This document shows, in pieces, positions 19,154-28,385 of a stretch of 64,000 bases of DNA (position 1 is the first letter of the stretch; every line of letters starts with the position of its first letter). This stretch comes from Aromatoleum aromaticum EbN1. Its GTDB lineage: Bacteria > Pseudomonadota > Gammaproteobacteria > Burkholderiales > Rhodocyclaceae. The notes beneath the pieces are model-generated. The model was not told the origin of the DNA. It worked only from the letters and a program-made list of their open reading frames with translations, and did not search any database. The stretch spans positions 4,209,400 to 4,273,399 of the forward strand of contig NC_006513.1 of the NCBI RefSeq assembly GCF_000025965.1, given 5' to 3'. The translations under genes were made by a program, and so were the position numbers.

Positions 19154-20233
19154 TCAGCGCCGTTCGACCCAGACCAGCATCCCTGCTGCGGCAGCAAGGA
19201 ACAGCGCGCTCGGCGTCAGTGCCGCCAGCGCGGGTTGCCAGCTGTTGATCACGCCGAGGCTCGAAAAGAGGCCATTCAGCAGGTGGAAGCCGATACCGAG
19301 CATGACGCCGAGAAACACTTTCATGCTGACTCCCCCCATGCGGTCGTGGGTGAAGGAAAACGGCAGCGCCAGCGCCATCATGACGAGCGCCGCGAACGGA
19401 TAGACGAGCTTCTTCCACAGCGCGATCTCATAACGGTCGGCGTTCTGGCGATTCTCGCGCAGGTGGCTGATGTACGCGAAGAGCGTCGTCACCGACATGC
19501 GTTCCGGAACGACCATCAGGACGCTCAGGACTTGTGGCGTCAGGTCCGACCGCCACGTGAGCTCCGTCAGATCGACGACGTCGGTGTGGTCACCGAGGAA
19601 TCTCGTCTGCCGCACCCCTTCGAGCAGCCACCCCTGCTGCGCGGCGTCGTAACGCCCGGTCGCCGCCTCGCTGATCGACAGCAGCGCGTGTTGCGCGTCG
19701 AAATCGTAGATCCGCACCTTTTCCATGCTGCGGTCTGGCAGCACTGTGCGCACATTGACGACGCGCAGACCGTCCTTGACCCACAGCCCGGAGCGCAACT
19801 GGTTCGACACGGCTGAATGGGTCGCCGTGAGCCGCCACTGCTGCGCCGCCTGCTCGGCAGGCGGTGCGACGTATTCGCCGATGACGAACGTCAGCACGAC
19901 GAAGATCACGCCAATCCCCCCGAGCGCGCGCAGCATCGCTGGCGTGGACATCCCGGAAACTCGCATGACGGTGATTTCGGAGTGACGCGCGAGCGTCGTC
20001 AGCGCGTACAGCGTGCCGATCAGCACCGCCACCGGCAGCAGCTCGTACACCCGGCCCGGGATGAGCATCACGACGAAAATCAGCGCGTGGTGCAGTTCGT
20101 AGCCGTCCTTGCCGACCACATCGAGCTCGTTGATGAAGTCGAAGAACACGAACAGGCCGAGGAAGGCCAGCAGCACCATCGCCGTCGCGCCGAAGATTTC
20201 CCGCGCGAGATAGCGGGTCAGCACGCGGTTCAT
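19154..20233 (-). CDS. lptG: LPS export ABC transporter permease LptG
   Basis: Inner-membrane permease of the LptB2FG complex that extracts lipopolysaccharide and passes it to LptC. 359 residues: three N-terminal membrane segments (LGLFVFFDFINEL, LPVAVLIGTLYALT), the coupling helix RHSEITVMRVSGMS, a periplasmic beta-jellyroll in the middle, and three C-terminal membrane segments. The start ATG overlaps the lptF stop by four bases (ATGA). lptF and lptG are partners and read away from pepA, as in many proteobacteria. Confidence 0.95.
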   Translation of the reverse strand: MNRVLTRYLAREIFGATAMVLLAFLGLFVFFDFINELDVVGKDGYELHHALIFVVMLIPGRVYELLPVAVLIGTLYALTTLARHSEITVMRVSGMSTPAMLRALGGIGVIFVVLTFVIGEYVAPPAEQAAQQWRLTATHSAVSNQLRSGLWVKDGLRVVNVRTVLPDRSMEKVRIYDFDAQHALLSISEAATGRYDAAQQGWLLEGVRQTRFLGDHTDVVDLTELTWRSDLTPQVLSVLMVVPERMSVTTLFAYISHLRENRQNADRYEIALWKKLVYPFAALVMMALALPFSFTHDRMGGVSMKVFLGVMLGIGFHLLNGLFSSLGVINSWQPALAALTPSALFLAAAAGMLVWVERR

Positions 20234-21309
20234 GCGCGAGCTCGCCAGAACGGGGAAATCGCCAGTCGCCGATAGAACATCAGCGCGAGAACCGCGAGGA
20301 CGACGACGTGCGGCAGCCACACCGCCAGTTCGAACCGCAGCCGGCCCTGCGACACCCAGGCCTGGAACACACTGATCGCGTTGCTGTAGACCAGATACGT
20401 CAGGATCGCGAACAGCAGGTTGTTCGCGCGTCCCGCGCGAGGATTGACAAACGACAGCGGGATCGCCATCAGCGCCAGCAGCAGCGCGGCGACCGGCATG
20501 CCGATACGTCCGAGCAGTTCGCCGAGCTTGCGGGGCGTCGGGTCGGCCAGCAGTTCCAGCGTCGGAGTCGTGCTGGTACGCGACGCCGGACCTGCCGCCT
20601 CGCGTTCCTCGACGAGGACGCTGTAGCGGTCGAATTCGAGCACGCGGTATTCAGGCGACCCGGGCTCACCCTCGTAGCGCCGGCCTTTCTCGAGGACGAC
20701 GAAGCGGTCGCCCTCCGCGTCGGTGCGCAACGACCCTTCGGCCGACACGATGACGTCGAGCCGTCCGTCCTTCTCGGTGCTGACGAAGACGTTGCGAACC
20801 TTGCCGTCCTCGCCCGCTCCCGTCTCGACGAAGAACACCCGCTGCGCGCCGACCGACTCCCGGAACACTCCGGGCGCAATGCGCGATGCGTCGTTGCGCG
20901 AATCGATTCGCGCCTGGTATTCCGCGCTTTTCAACTGCGCCCATGGCGCGACGAACAACGTCACAGCCGCGATCGTGAGCACGATCGGCAACGCAAAGCG
21001 CAGCACGGGACGGATGAACGCGGTCAGCGGCAGCCCGGAGGCGAACCAGACGACCATCTCGGAATCGCGGTACGAGCGCGACAGTGACAGCAGCACCGCG
21101 ATGAAAACCGTCAGCGACAGCACGATCGGCAAGCGGCTCAGCGAACCGAAGCCGATCAGCGCGAGCACCGCATCGGACGGCAGGCGCCCGCCGGCAGCCT
21201 GGCCAAGCAGGCGAATCAGCACCACGGTGATCAGAATGGCGAACAGCGCCACGAACACGCCGGCGGCCGACTGGAAGAACTCACGCTGAAGAGCGCGGCT
21301 GAAAATCAT
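20230..21309 (-). CDS. lptF: LPS export ABC transporter permease LptF
   Basis: Second permease of the LPS exporter. 359 residues, beginning MIFSRALQREFFQSAAGVF. N-terminal membrane helices, the coupling segment LSRSYRDSEMVVWFASGL, a periplasmic jellyroll domain (about residues 130-260), then the C-terminal helices with MAIPLSFVNPRAGR. The chosen ATG gives the normal LptF length; the long open frame upstream runs antisense into pepA and is not real. The ATGA overlap couples it to lptG. Confidence 0.95.
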   Translation of the reverse strand: MIFSRALQREFFQSAAGVFVALFAILITVVLIRLLGQAAGGRLPSDAVLALIGFGSLSRLPIVLSLTVFIAVLLSLSRSYRDSEMVVWFASGLPLTAFIRPVLRFALPIVLTIAAVTLFVAPWAQLKSAEYQARIDSRNDASRIAPGVFRESVGAQRVFFVETGAGEDGKVRNVFVSTEKDGRLDVIVSAEGSLRTDAEGDRFVVLEKGRRYEGEPGSPEYRVLEFDRYSVLVEEREAAGPASRTSTTPTLELLADPTPRKLGELLGRIGMPVAALLLALMAIPLSFVNPRAGRANNLLFAILTYLVYSNAISVFQAWVSQGRLRFELAVWLPHVVVLAVLALMFYRRLAISPFWRARA

Positions 21310-21347
21310 CGCGCGAAGGATTCGATATGCGTTGGGGAAAGTGACTT

Positions 21348-21377
21348 TTGACGCATTCGCCGGGGACGGGCCATAAT
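21348..21377 (+). promoter_or_regulatory. Candidate promoter for pepA
   Basis: TTGACG at 21348-21353 and CATAAT at 21372-21377, spacing 18, in the short gap between divergent lptF and pepA. Confidence 0.55.
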
Positions 21378-21418
21378 CGGCGGCAATCGGAACGTCGCGT
21401 CTATCAAAGGAGCTGTGC

Positions 21419-22921
21419 GTGGAATTTACCATAAAGACCGGGACGCCGGAAAAACTCAAGACCGGCAGCGTGGTTGTCGGCGTCTTTGCCGACGGACAGC
21501 TCGGCGACGCAGCAGCCGCTCTCGACAAGGCCTCGAAGGGAAAATTCGCGGCGATTCTCGGCCGTGGCGATCTCGAGGACAAGGCCGGTTCGCTGCTCGC
21601 GATCCACGACCTGCCGGGCAGCGCCTGCGAACGCGTGCTGGCCGTGAGCCTCGGCAAGCGGGACGAGTTCGGCGACAAGGCGTGGCGCGACGCGCTCGTC
21701 GCCATCGGCAAGGCTCTCGCTTCGGGTGCGGCGAGCGACGTCGCGGTATGCCTCACCGACACTCCGGTACCCGGGCGCGACATCGACTGGGTGCTGCAGC
21801 AGCTCGTCCGCGCGATCGCCGATGGCGCGTACCGCTTCGATGCGACGAAGAGCAAGGACAAGGGCAAGGACTCGAAGCGGCGCGGCGCGGGCAAGGTCGT
21901 ACTGCTCACGCGCGAGATCACGGCGAGCATGGAGGCAGCGATCCAGCGCGGCCAGGCGATTGCGGAAGGCATGGCGCTGGCGAAGGATCTGGGCAACCTC
22001 CCCGGCAATTTCTGCACGCCGAGCTATCTGGCCGACACGGCGGTTGCGCTCGGCAAGCAGTACAAGCTCAAGGTCGAAGTGCTCGACCGCGACGACATGG
22101 AAAAGCTCGGCATGGGCTCGCTGCTGTCCGTCGCGCGCGGCTCGCACCAGCCGCCCAGGTTCATCGTCATGCACTACAAAGGCGGCAAGTCGAAGGACAA
22201 GCCGGTCGTGCTGGTCGGCAAAGGCATCACTTTCGACAGCGGCGGCATTTCGCTGAAGCCCGGCGCCGAAATGGACGAGATGAAGTTCGACATGTGTGGC
22301 GCGGCGAGCGTGCTGGGTACGTTCAAGGCGATCGCGCGGATGGCGTTGCCGATCAACGTCGTCGGTCTGATCCCGACGACCGAGAACATGCCGGGCGGCG
22401 GCGCGACGAAACCGGGCGACGTCGTCACGTCGATGAGCGGACAGACGATCGAGATTCTCAACACCGACGCCGAAGGCCGGCTGATCCTGTGCGACGCGCT
22501 CACTTACGCCGAACGCTTCAAGCCCGCCTGCGTCGTGGACATCGCGACGCTCACCGGCGCCTGCGTCGTCGCGCTGGGCAAGATCCCGAGCGGACTGCTG
22601 GCGAACGACGACGCGCTCGCGCGCGAATTGCTCGACTGCGGCACCGTGTCCGGCGACCGCGCGTGGCAGCTGCCGCTGTGGGACGAATACCAGGAGTTGC
22701 TGAAGAGCAATTTCGCCGACATGGGCAACATCGGCGGGCGTTTCGCCGGCACGATCACGGCAGCCTGCTTTCTCGCGCGCTTCACGAAGGCGTACAAATG
22801 GGCGCACCTTGATATCGCGGGGACTGCGTGGGTGTCTGGCGACGCCAAGGGCGCAACGGGACGGCCCGTGCCGCTGCTCGCCGAGTTCCTGATCGCCCGC
22901 AGTCAGGGCGCGCCCGGCTGA
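21419..22921 (+). CDS. pepA: Leucyl (cytosol) aminopeptidase, M17 family
   Basis: Two-metal aminopeptidase; in E. coli PepA also acts as a DNA-binding cofactor. 500 residues from a GTG start that follows GGAGCTGTGC. The N-terminal macro-like domain is followed by the catalytic domain. VGKGITFDSGGISLKPG supplies lysine and aspartate metal ligands, and NTDAEGRLILCDAL is the family signature. WAHLDIAGTAW is at the C-terminus. It heads a run with holC and the small gene after it, and reads divergently from lptF. Confidence 0.96.
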   Translation: MEFTIKTGTPEKLKTGSVVVGVFADGQLGDAAAALDKASKGKFAAILGRGDLEDKAGSLLAIHDLPGSACERVLAVSLGKRDEFGDKAWRDALVAIGKALASGAASDVAVCLTDTPVPGRDIDWVLQQLVRAIADGAYRFDATKSKDKGKDSKRRGAGKVVLLTREITASMEAAIQRGQAIAEGMALAKDLGNLPGNFCTPSYLADTAVALGKQYKLKVEVLDRDDMEKLGMGSLLSVARGSHQPPRFIVMHYKGGKSKDKPVVLVGKGITFDSGGISLKPGAEMDEMKFDMCGAASVLGTFKAIARMALPINVVGLIPTTENMPGGGATKPGDVVTSMSGQTIEILNTDAEGRLILCDALTYAERFKPACVVDIATLTGACVVALGKIPSGLLANDDALARELLDCGTVSGDRAWQLPLWDEYQELLKSNFADMGNIGGRFAGTITAACFLARFTKAYKWAHLDIAGTAWVSGDAKGATGRPVPLLAEFLIARSQGAPG

Positions 22922-22938
22922 ACGCGGCGTCGACGGTC

Positions 22939-23376
22939 ATGGCGCGGGTGCAGTTTTACCACAACGCCGAGAACCCTCTCGCGCTGGCGTGCGAACTGGC
23001 TGCCCGCGCCTACGCGAGCGGGCGGCGGGTCGCGGTGCGGGTGCCAGGCCCGGCCGCGGCGCGCGAGCTCGACCAGCTGCTGTGGAGCTTTGAGCCGCTG
23101 CTGTTCGTCCCCCACGTGATGGCGGACGCGCCCCTGGCAGCCCGGACTCCGGTCGTCATCGGCGACGCTGCACGGACGACCAGGTGGCCGCATGCCGAGC
23201 TGCTGTTCAATCTCGCCGACGATATCCCGCCCGATTTCGAGCGCTTTCGCATGCTCGTCGAGATCGTCGGCCAGAGCGAAGCCATGAAGATCCCGGCGCG
23301 GGCACGCTGGGCACACTACAAGCAGCGCGAACTACCGCTGCAGGCGTTCGATGCGGTACGGCGGGAGGCGTTATGA
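22939..23376 (+). CDS. holC: DNA polymerase III chi subunit
   Basis: Clamp-loader accessory subunit that links the polymerase III holoenzyme to SSB. 145 residues, beginning ARVQFYHNAENPLALACELAARAY, with the family features LDQLLWSFEPLLFVPH, TPVVIGD and ELLFNLADDIPPDFERF. The ATG at 22939 is 17 bases after the pepA stop. Its stop overlaps the next ATG (ATGA). pepA-holC-valS is a common order; here valS is displaced about 5 kb downstream. Confidence 0.93.
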   Translation: MARVQFYHNAENPLALACELAARAYASGRRVAVRVPGPAAARELDQLLWSFEPLLFVPHVMADAPLAARTPVVIGDAARTTRWPHAELLFNLADDIPPDFERFRMLVEIVGQSEAMKIPARARWAHYKQRELPLQAFDAVRREAL

Positions 23377-23882
23377 GCAGTTGGGGCGCGCCGCCGCGCA
23401 TCGACCCGGACGACGACCTGAAAGCTGCCGACGAACTCCTCGACAAGGCCAATGCGCTGCTGCACCGGCACAAGGGCGCGGATCTTCCGGAACCCGATGA
23501 ATTCGTCGCGCTCGACGACGACGAACTGCCGGTTTTGACCGACATTGTCGACCCGTCTGAACTGGAAAGGCTGGAGTTGGCCGAACCGCGGCCCGCAGCG
23601 GCCACGCTGGAGGAGTCCGTCCCGATCGCGGCGAGCGAGCTCGCCGAACAGCTCGTCAGCCTCGACTCCGCAATTTCGCGTGAAATTGAAAACTGGTTCG
23701 CCACCGAACTGCCGCAACTGCTGTCGCGCGAACTCGACAAGCTCGCCGATCGCCTGCGGGTCGAAACGCTCGCCCACCTGCGCGCGACCCTGCTCCCTGC
23801 CTTGTCAGAGCGCATCTCGGGGAGCCTGAAAGGCGGTCCGGGCAGCGACTCCGGATCTCGCACGCTCTCGCGCGACAAATAG
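23373..23882 (+). CDS. Conserved hypothetical protein coupled to holC
   Basis: 169 residues, acidic N-terminal half (IDPDDDLKAADELLDKA, VALDDDELPVLTDIV) that is probably disordered, and a helical C-terminal half (residues about 95-150, AEQLVSLDSAISREIENWF) rich in heptad-like leucines. No signal peptide or membrane segment. It overlaps holC by four bases. A similar acidic protein commonly stands between holC and valS in betaproteobacteria (possibly DUF2486, from memory). No function is known. Confidence 0.75.
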   Translation: MSSWGAPPRIDPDDDLKAADELLDKANALLHRHKGADLPEPDEFVALDDDELPVLTDIVDPSELERLELAEPRPAAATLEESVPIAASELAEQLVSLDSAISREIENWFATELPQLLSRELDKLADRLRVETLAHLRATLLPALSERISGSLKGGPGSDSGSRTLSRDK

Positions 23883-23965
23883 AGACGGTGTCTGGGCGCT
23901 CGCGGACACCCCGAGCGGGGCCGGAATTTCTCCAGCTCCGAGCCTTGGCGCGTGAGGTGCAAGAC

Positions 23966-25270
23966 TCAGCTCTCCTTGAAGGCGCGGTTCATGCTGTCGA
24001 TGATCGGGTCGAAGAGGTAGCGCATGGCGCTGCGCTTGCCGGCCACGATTTCGACCTGTGCGAGCATGCCCGGGATCAGCAGGCCGCGCTCCACCTTGTC
24101 CAGTTCCTTCGCATCGATCTCGACCCGGGCCTTGTAGAAGGGGCGGCCCTGGGCGTGCTCGTCGCGGAAGGTGCTGCCCGATACATGCGTCACCTTGCCA
24201 ATGAGGCTGAGATGCGAGCGCGCCTTGTAGGCGGTCAGTCGCACCCGCGCCTCCAGCCCCGCCCGCACCACATCGATGTCGTCGGGCAGGACGCGTGCCT
24301 CCACGACCAGGCGTTCAGCGACCGGCACGACATCCAGCACCGCGCCTCCCGGCGGCACGACGCCGCCGACCGTGGTGTAGCGCAGATCATTGACGATACC
24401 GTCCTGTGGTGCCACGAGGCGCTTGCGCGCCAGCCGGTCGCGCGCCACCGTCACTCGCTCACGCGCAGCCGCCGCGGCCTCCTGGGCACGGCGCAGTTCT
24501 TCCAGCAGCGTGCTCATCCAGTCATTCTTCAGCTTCGCGATCGCCACCTCGGTATCGGCCAGCCGCTGGCGCGATCGCGCGATCTCAGCCGAGTTTTCCG
24601 AGAGCCGGACGGCACTTTCGGCCTGCTGACCCTGCAGCTGCAGCAGGCGCGGGCGCGAGATGAAGTTCTTCTCGAACAGCCGCTGGTTCAGCCGGCTCTC
24701 CTCTTCGGCATTCGCCTGCAGCTCGTCCAGGGCTGCTCCCTTGCCTTCCCAGCTCTGCAGCTCGCGGCGGATGCCGTCGACGCGCACATTCAGACCGGCC
24801 TCTTCCTTTCTCAGCGCGTCCTGGCGCGATTCGAACAGGCGCACCTGCGCCATCACGCTCGGCGCAGCCGCCACCTCGGGCGCAGGCCGGTAGGGACGAC
24901 CGTCACGCTCGGCCTCCAGTCGCTGCACCAGCGCCTCCTGCGCAGCACGATCGGTTTCGGCGATACCGAGCTGCGCGCGTGCCTCGGTATCCTCGAGCCG
25001 CACCAGTTCTGTTCCCGCTCTGACGGACTCCCCTTCGCGCACCAGGATCGCCTGGATGATGCCGCCTTCCAGATGCTGAACGGTCTTCACCCGCCCCGCC
25101 GGAATCACCTCCCCCTCGGCAATGGCGCCAGAATCGAGTTCGGCGAAAAAGCCCCATAGCAGCAGAAACCCGAAGAAGCACCCCGCGACCGCGTAGAAAG
25201 CGCGCGTATCGAAGCGGGTATCGGTCGGAACGACGGCCCTTTCCCGGTTCGCGCCATCAAACGCCGACAC
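23966..25270 (-). CDS. Type I secretion membrane fusion protein (HlyD/PrtE family)
   Basis: Periplasmic adaptor that links the ABC exporter to a TolC-like outer membrane channel. 434 residues from a GTG with CGGGAG upstream; this start overlaps the exporter stop by 14 bases. One membrane helix (about residues 27-46), a lipoyl-like half (VIPAGRVKTVQHLEGGIIQAI), a long coiled-coil hairpin (about 90-290), the second lipoyl half (RLVAPQDGIVNDL) and a beta-barrel domain. Last gene of the three-gene cassette. No TolC gene lies nearby, so a general TolC is presumably used. Confidence 0.92.
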   Translation of the reverse strand: MSAFDGANRERAVVPTDTRFDTRAFYAVAGCFFGFLLLWGFFAELDSGAIAEGEVIPAGRVKTVQHLEGGIIQAILVREGESVRAGTELVRLEDTEARAQLGIAETDRAAQEALVQRLEAERDGRPYRPAPEVAAAPSVMAQVRLFESRQDALRKEEAGLNVRVDGIRRELQSWEGKGAALDELQANAEEESRLNQRLFEKNFISRPRLLQLQGQQAESAVRLSENSAEIARSRQRLADTEVAIAKLKNDWMSTLLEELRRAQEAAAAARERVTVARDRLARKRLVAPQDGIVNDLRYTTVGGVVPPGGAVLDVVPVAERLVVEARVLPDDIDVVRAGLEARVRLTAYKARSHLSLIGKVTHVSGSTFRDEHAQGRPFYKARVEIDAKELDKVERGLLIPGMLAQVEIVAGKRSAMRYLFDPIIDSMNRAFKES

Positions 25271-26981
25271 GTCTGACTCCCGGGACCGCCCGCGCTGCGG
25301 CCGGCCGCTGCAGGCGCGCGAGCACCTCCTCGCGTGGCCCGAAGTGCTGCACCTGCCCGTCCGCCAGCACCGCCAGCATGTCGACACGGGCGAGCACCGA
25401 GGGACGATGGCTGATCATGACGATCGTCGCGCCGCCCTCGCGGGCCCGGCCGACGGCCTGCAGCAAGGCGGTTTCGCCTTCGTGGTCCAGGCTCGCGTTG
25501 GGCTCGTCGAGGACGATCAGCCGCGGCTGCCGGAAAAGCGCTCGCGCCAGCCCGATGCGCTGGCGCTGTCCGCCCGACAGCGTCGTCCCACCGGCGCCGA
25601 TCCGGGTGTCGTAGCCATCGGCGAGGCGAAGAATCATGTGATGGCAGCCGGCCATCTGCGCTGCTGCGACCACCTCGGCATCATCTGCCTGGCCGAAGCG
25701 CGCGATGTTGTCGCGGATCGACCCGGCGAAGAGCTCGACGTCCTGCGGCAGGTAACCGCAGTGCCGGCCGAACTCCGCCCGGTTCCAGGCGAACACGTCG
25801 GCACCATCGAGGCGTACCGAACCGGACACGGGCTGCCAGATGCCGCAGATCAGCTTGGCCAGCGTGGACTTGCCCGCAGCCGAAGGGCCGATGAGCCCCA
25901 GCCAGCAGCCCGGTTCGAGGGTGAAACTGATTCCCTTGATCGTCGGCTGACCGGCCCCAGGCGGCGCATAGACCAGGCGTTCGACACTGAGCTCGCCGCG
26001 CGGCACGGGCAGCGACATTGCCGATTCAGTGCGGGGAAAGTGCTCCAGTGCGGTATTGATGCGGTCGATCGCGGCCCGCGTCGACACGAGGCCTTTCCAG
26101 ACCCCGATCATCGCCTCCAGCGGTGCGAGGCCGCGCGCCGCCAGGATGCCGGCCGCGACCATGACGCCGATAGTGATTTCGTCGTGGATCACGTACCACG
26201 CACCTGCAGCGGCAAGCAGCAGGTTGAGCAGCAGGCGTACTCCCTTCACCAGCCCGGACAGGTGCGCGGCCCGCTCGGCTGCCGCGCTCGCCAGGCTCAT
26301 CGACTCGGTCTGGGCGACCTGCCAGGAGACCCGCATCGCGGTGCGCATCCCCATCGCCTCGACGACTTCGGCATTCTGCATCACGCCTTCGACGCGGCGC
26401 TGAGCATCGATACCGGCCTCGCCGGCCGCGCGCAACAGCTTGCCGGTCAGGCCGTCGGTGGCCAGCGCGAGCGCCACCAAGGTCACCATGCCCGCCAGCA
26501 TCACGTTGCCCAGCCCCGCGTGCATCGCATACACGCCGACCAGGAAGACCGGGACCAGAGGTGCGTCGATCAGGCTCACCAGGCCCTGCGCTCCGGTAAC
26601 GAACGAGCGCACCGTCTGCAGATCGCGCAGCGCCTGCGCCGAGGGTTCGGCCAGGCGCGCCGAATGGGCGATCGAGGCATCCATCAGGCGCGGCCCCAGC
26701 GCCAGCGCGTAGGCATTCCCCACCCGCAGCAGCATGCGGGCGCGAAGGGTATCGATCAGCGCCGACAGCGACAGGGCGACGGCGACGATCAGCGTCAGCA
26801 GCCACAGGGTATCGAGGCTGCGCGACGTCAACACCCGGTCATACACCTGGAGCGAATAGAGCGGCAGCGCGAAGATGAGCAGGTTGATGGCGATGCTGGC
26901 GACAGCCACGGTCACCAGCGAGCGACGGTCGATGCCTGCGAGCGCGGGGGAGCGCAACAACGTCGCGAGCGACTTAATCAT
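25257..26981 (-). CDS. Type I secretion ABC exporter (PrtD-like)
   Basis: Inner-membrane permease-ATPase that secretes RTX-type substrates. 574 residues from ATG 26981; a GTG at 27008 would add nine residues. The membrane domain opens with INLLIFALPLYSLQVYDRVL, typical of PrtD-like exporters without an N-terminal peptidase. The ATPase has Walker A GPSAAGKST, the signature LSGGQRQRIGLARAL and Walker B LIVLDEPNASLD. Its 3' end overlaps the fusion protein start. The neighbouring RTX gene encodes the likely cargo. Confidence 0.93.
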   Translation of the reverse strand: MIKSLATLLRSPALAGIDRRSLVTVAVASIAINLLIFALPLYSLQVYDRVLTSRSLDTLWLLTLIVAVALSLSALIDTLRARMLLRVGNAYALALGPRLMDASIAHSARLAEPSAQALRDLQTVRSFVTGAQGLVSLIDAPLVPVFLVGVYAMHAGLGNVMLAGMVTLVALALATDGLTGKLLRAAGEAGIDAQRRVEGVMQNAEVVEAMGMRTAMRVSWQVAQTESMSLASAAAERAAHLSGLVKGVRLLLNLLLAAAGAWYVIHDEITIGVMVAAGILAARGLAPLEAMIGVWKGLVSTRAAIDRINTALEHFPRTESAMSLPVPRGELSVERLVYAPPGAGQPTIKGISFTLEPGCWLGLIGPSAAGKSTLAKLICGIWQPVSGSVRLDGADVFAWNRAEFGRHCGYLPQDVELFAGSIRDNIARFGQADDAEVVAAAQMAGCHHMILRLADGYDTRIGAGGTTLSGGQRQRIGLARALFRQPRLIVLDEPNASLDHEGETALLQAVGRAREGGATIVMISHRPSVLARVDMLAVLADGQVQHFGPREEVLARLQRPAAARAVPGVRRVGV

Positions 26982-27131
26982 CGAAGAACGGTCCGGGGTG
27001 GGATCCACGACGTCGGCCCGAATCGTACCGGTCGCGTGCGAGGGAAGTGCAAAGCCGCTCCCGCCGAGGTGTTTGCGCGCGGAGGATGGGCGGCGATCCG
27101 GGGCGAAGCGGCGATGCTCGCCCCGGCACGA

Positions 27132-28385
27132 TCAGATGACGTAGAAGTCTGCGTGGGTGACTGCGAGTCCGGGGGTCAGCTGGGCGAACTGCTGGGCAGC
27201 CATCGCGCCGGTACCGTCGGCGTCGTAATAGAGGGCGCCCGTTTCGCCGTCGTAGATCACCCGGTCCGTCGCATCGTGCGCTTTCGTACCGGCATGGAAA
27301 GCAGCATTGCTCATGGCACCTGCAGCACGCAGGCCGGTGAAGATGCTGTTCTGCAGGTAGATCACATCGTCCTTCGGCGAGAAGTCGGTGATGCGGTCGA
27401 CGGCGCCGACAAAGGGCGCGTCGAACACGAAGATGTCCGCTCCGGTTCCGCCGCTCAGCACGTCTGCGCCCGCTCCACCCCACAGGCGGTCGTTGCCGGT
27501 ACCGCCGTCCAGCTGGTCGGCGCCCGCTCGGCCGTACAGTTTGTCGGCGCCGCCGAGGCCGAGGATCACGTCGCTGCCGGTCGTCCCCTTCAGCGTGTTC
27601 GCCCCCGACGTGCCGGTGATCGTGGCAGGCTGAAGCGTCGGCGCGGGTTCGGATGCCGTGGTGCCGCCACTGGCGACCGGGTCCACCAGGTCGAGTTTCA
27701 CGTTCCGGGTGCCGATCGTCGCTTGCTGGGTCGTCGTAGCGAATCCGCTCCCGGAAAACGTCACGCTGTAGGTGCCGGCGGCCAGCCCGATGTCGTAACC
27801 CCCTGCTGCCGTCGTCGTCGTGGTCGTCACCGCTCCGGTGGTGCTGTTCCTGGCGCTGATGGTGATGTTGCCCAGACCTTCGCCGATGTCGTAACGCCGG
27901 TCGCCGTCCAGATCGTCGAAGGCGACACCGGTCAGGAAAGGGCTGGACGCGGTACGGGCGAAGTTCTGCGTGACGAACGCGCCCTCGTAGCTGCCGTATT
28001 GGCCGACCTCGAGACCGACGCCGATCTCGCGGTAGGTGTCGTTCAGCAGGTTGGCGCGGTGGCCAGAGGAATTCAGCAGGTTGGTGTGAAGTTGCAGCAC
28101 CTCGTCCTGCAGCCCCGCAGGAGCGCGCGTGCTCATCCAGGCAATGTTCTCGGCCCACGCCCACGAGCCGCTGAACACGTAGCCCGCCGCCTTCATGCGC
28201 TCACCTGGACTCGATCCGCCTGCGCCGGTATGCGAGAAAGTATCGGTCGCGATCATCCATGAACTGTGCTTCTCGGCCGATTCGTTCAGATCGCCATCGA
28301 AGGCGAGCGGCTGGACGCCTACCCTGGCGCGTTCACTGTTGATGAGTTCGAGCATGTACTGCTCGTAGGCATTGGCTTGCGACAT
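27132..28385 (-). CDS. CAP-domain RTX protein, likely type I secretion substrate
   Basis: 417 residues without a Sec signal. Residues 1-145 form a CAP/SCP (PR-1-like) domain with YEQYMLELINSERARVGV, FSHTGAGG, AENIAW and HRANLLNDTYREIGVG, including the usual histidines and glutamate. Residues 150-235 read as a prealbumin/SdrD-B-like repeat (GVAFDDLDGDRRYDIGEG ... GTYSVTFSG). Residues 257-320 hold glycine-aspartate nonapeptides (LGGADKLYGRAGADQLDGG) that bind calcium, then a C-terminal region ending in HADFYVI, the probable uncleaved secretion signal. Its neighbours are the exporter and fusion protein. The activity of the CAP domain is unknown. Confidence 0.88.
   Translation of the reverse strand: MSQANAYEQYMLELINSERARVGVQPLAFDGDLNESAEKHSSWMIATDTFSHTGAGGSSPGERMKAAGYVFSGSWAWAENIAWMSTRAPAGLQDEVLQLHTNLLNSSGHRANLLNDTYREIGVGLEVGQYGSYEGAFVTQNFARTASSPFLTGVAFDDLDGDRRYDIGEGLGNITISARNSTTGAVTTTTTTAAGGYDIGLAAGTYSVTFSGSGFATTTQQATIGTRNVKLDLVDPVASGGTTASEPAPTLQPATITGTSGANTLKGTTGSDVILGLGGADKLYGRAGADQLDGGTGNDRLWGGAGADVLSGGTGADIFVFDAPFVGAVDRITDFSPKDDVIYLQNSIFTGLRAAGAMSNAAFHAGTKAHDATDRVIYDGETGALYYDADGTGAMAAQQFAQLTPGLAVTHADFYVI

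Noticed and set aside
20230-22017. Longer start for lptF at 22017
   Set aside because: The extra 236 codons are antisense to pepA, and the family length is met from 21309.
25344-28262. Open frame of 972 codons on the plus strand
   Set aside because: It runs antisense through the type I exporter and RTX genes, has histidine/arginine-rich shadow composition and no domain pattern. It is a GC-rich artefact.
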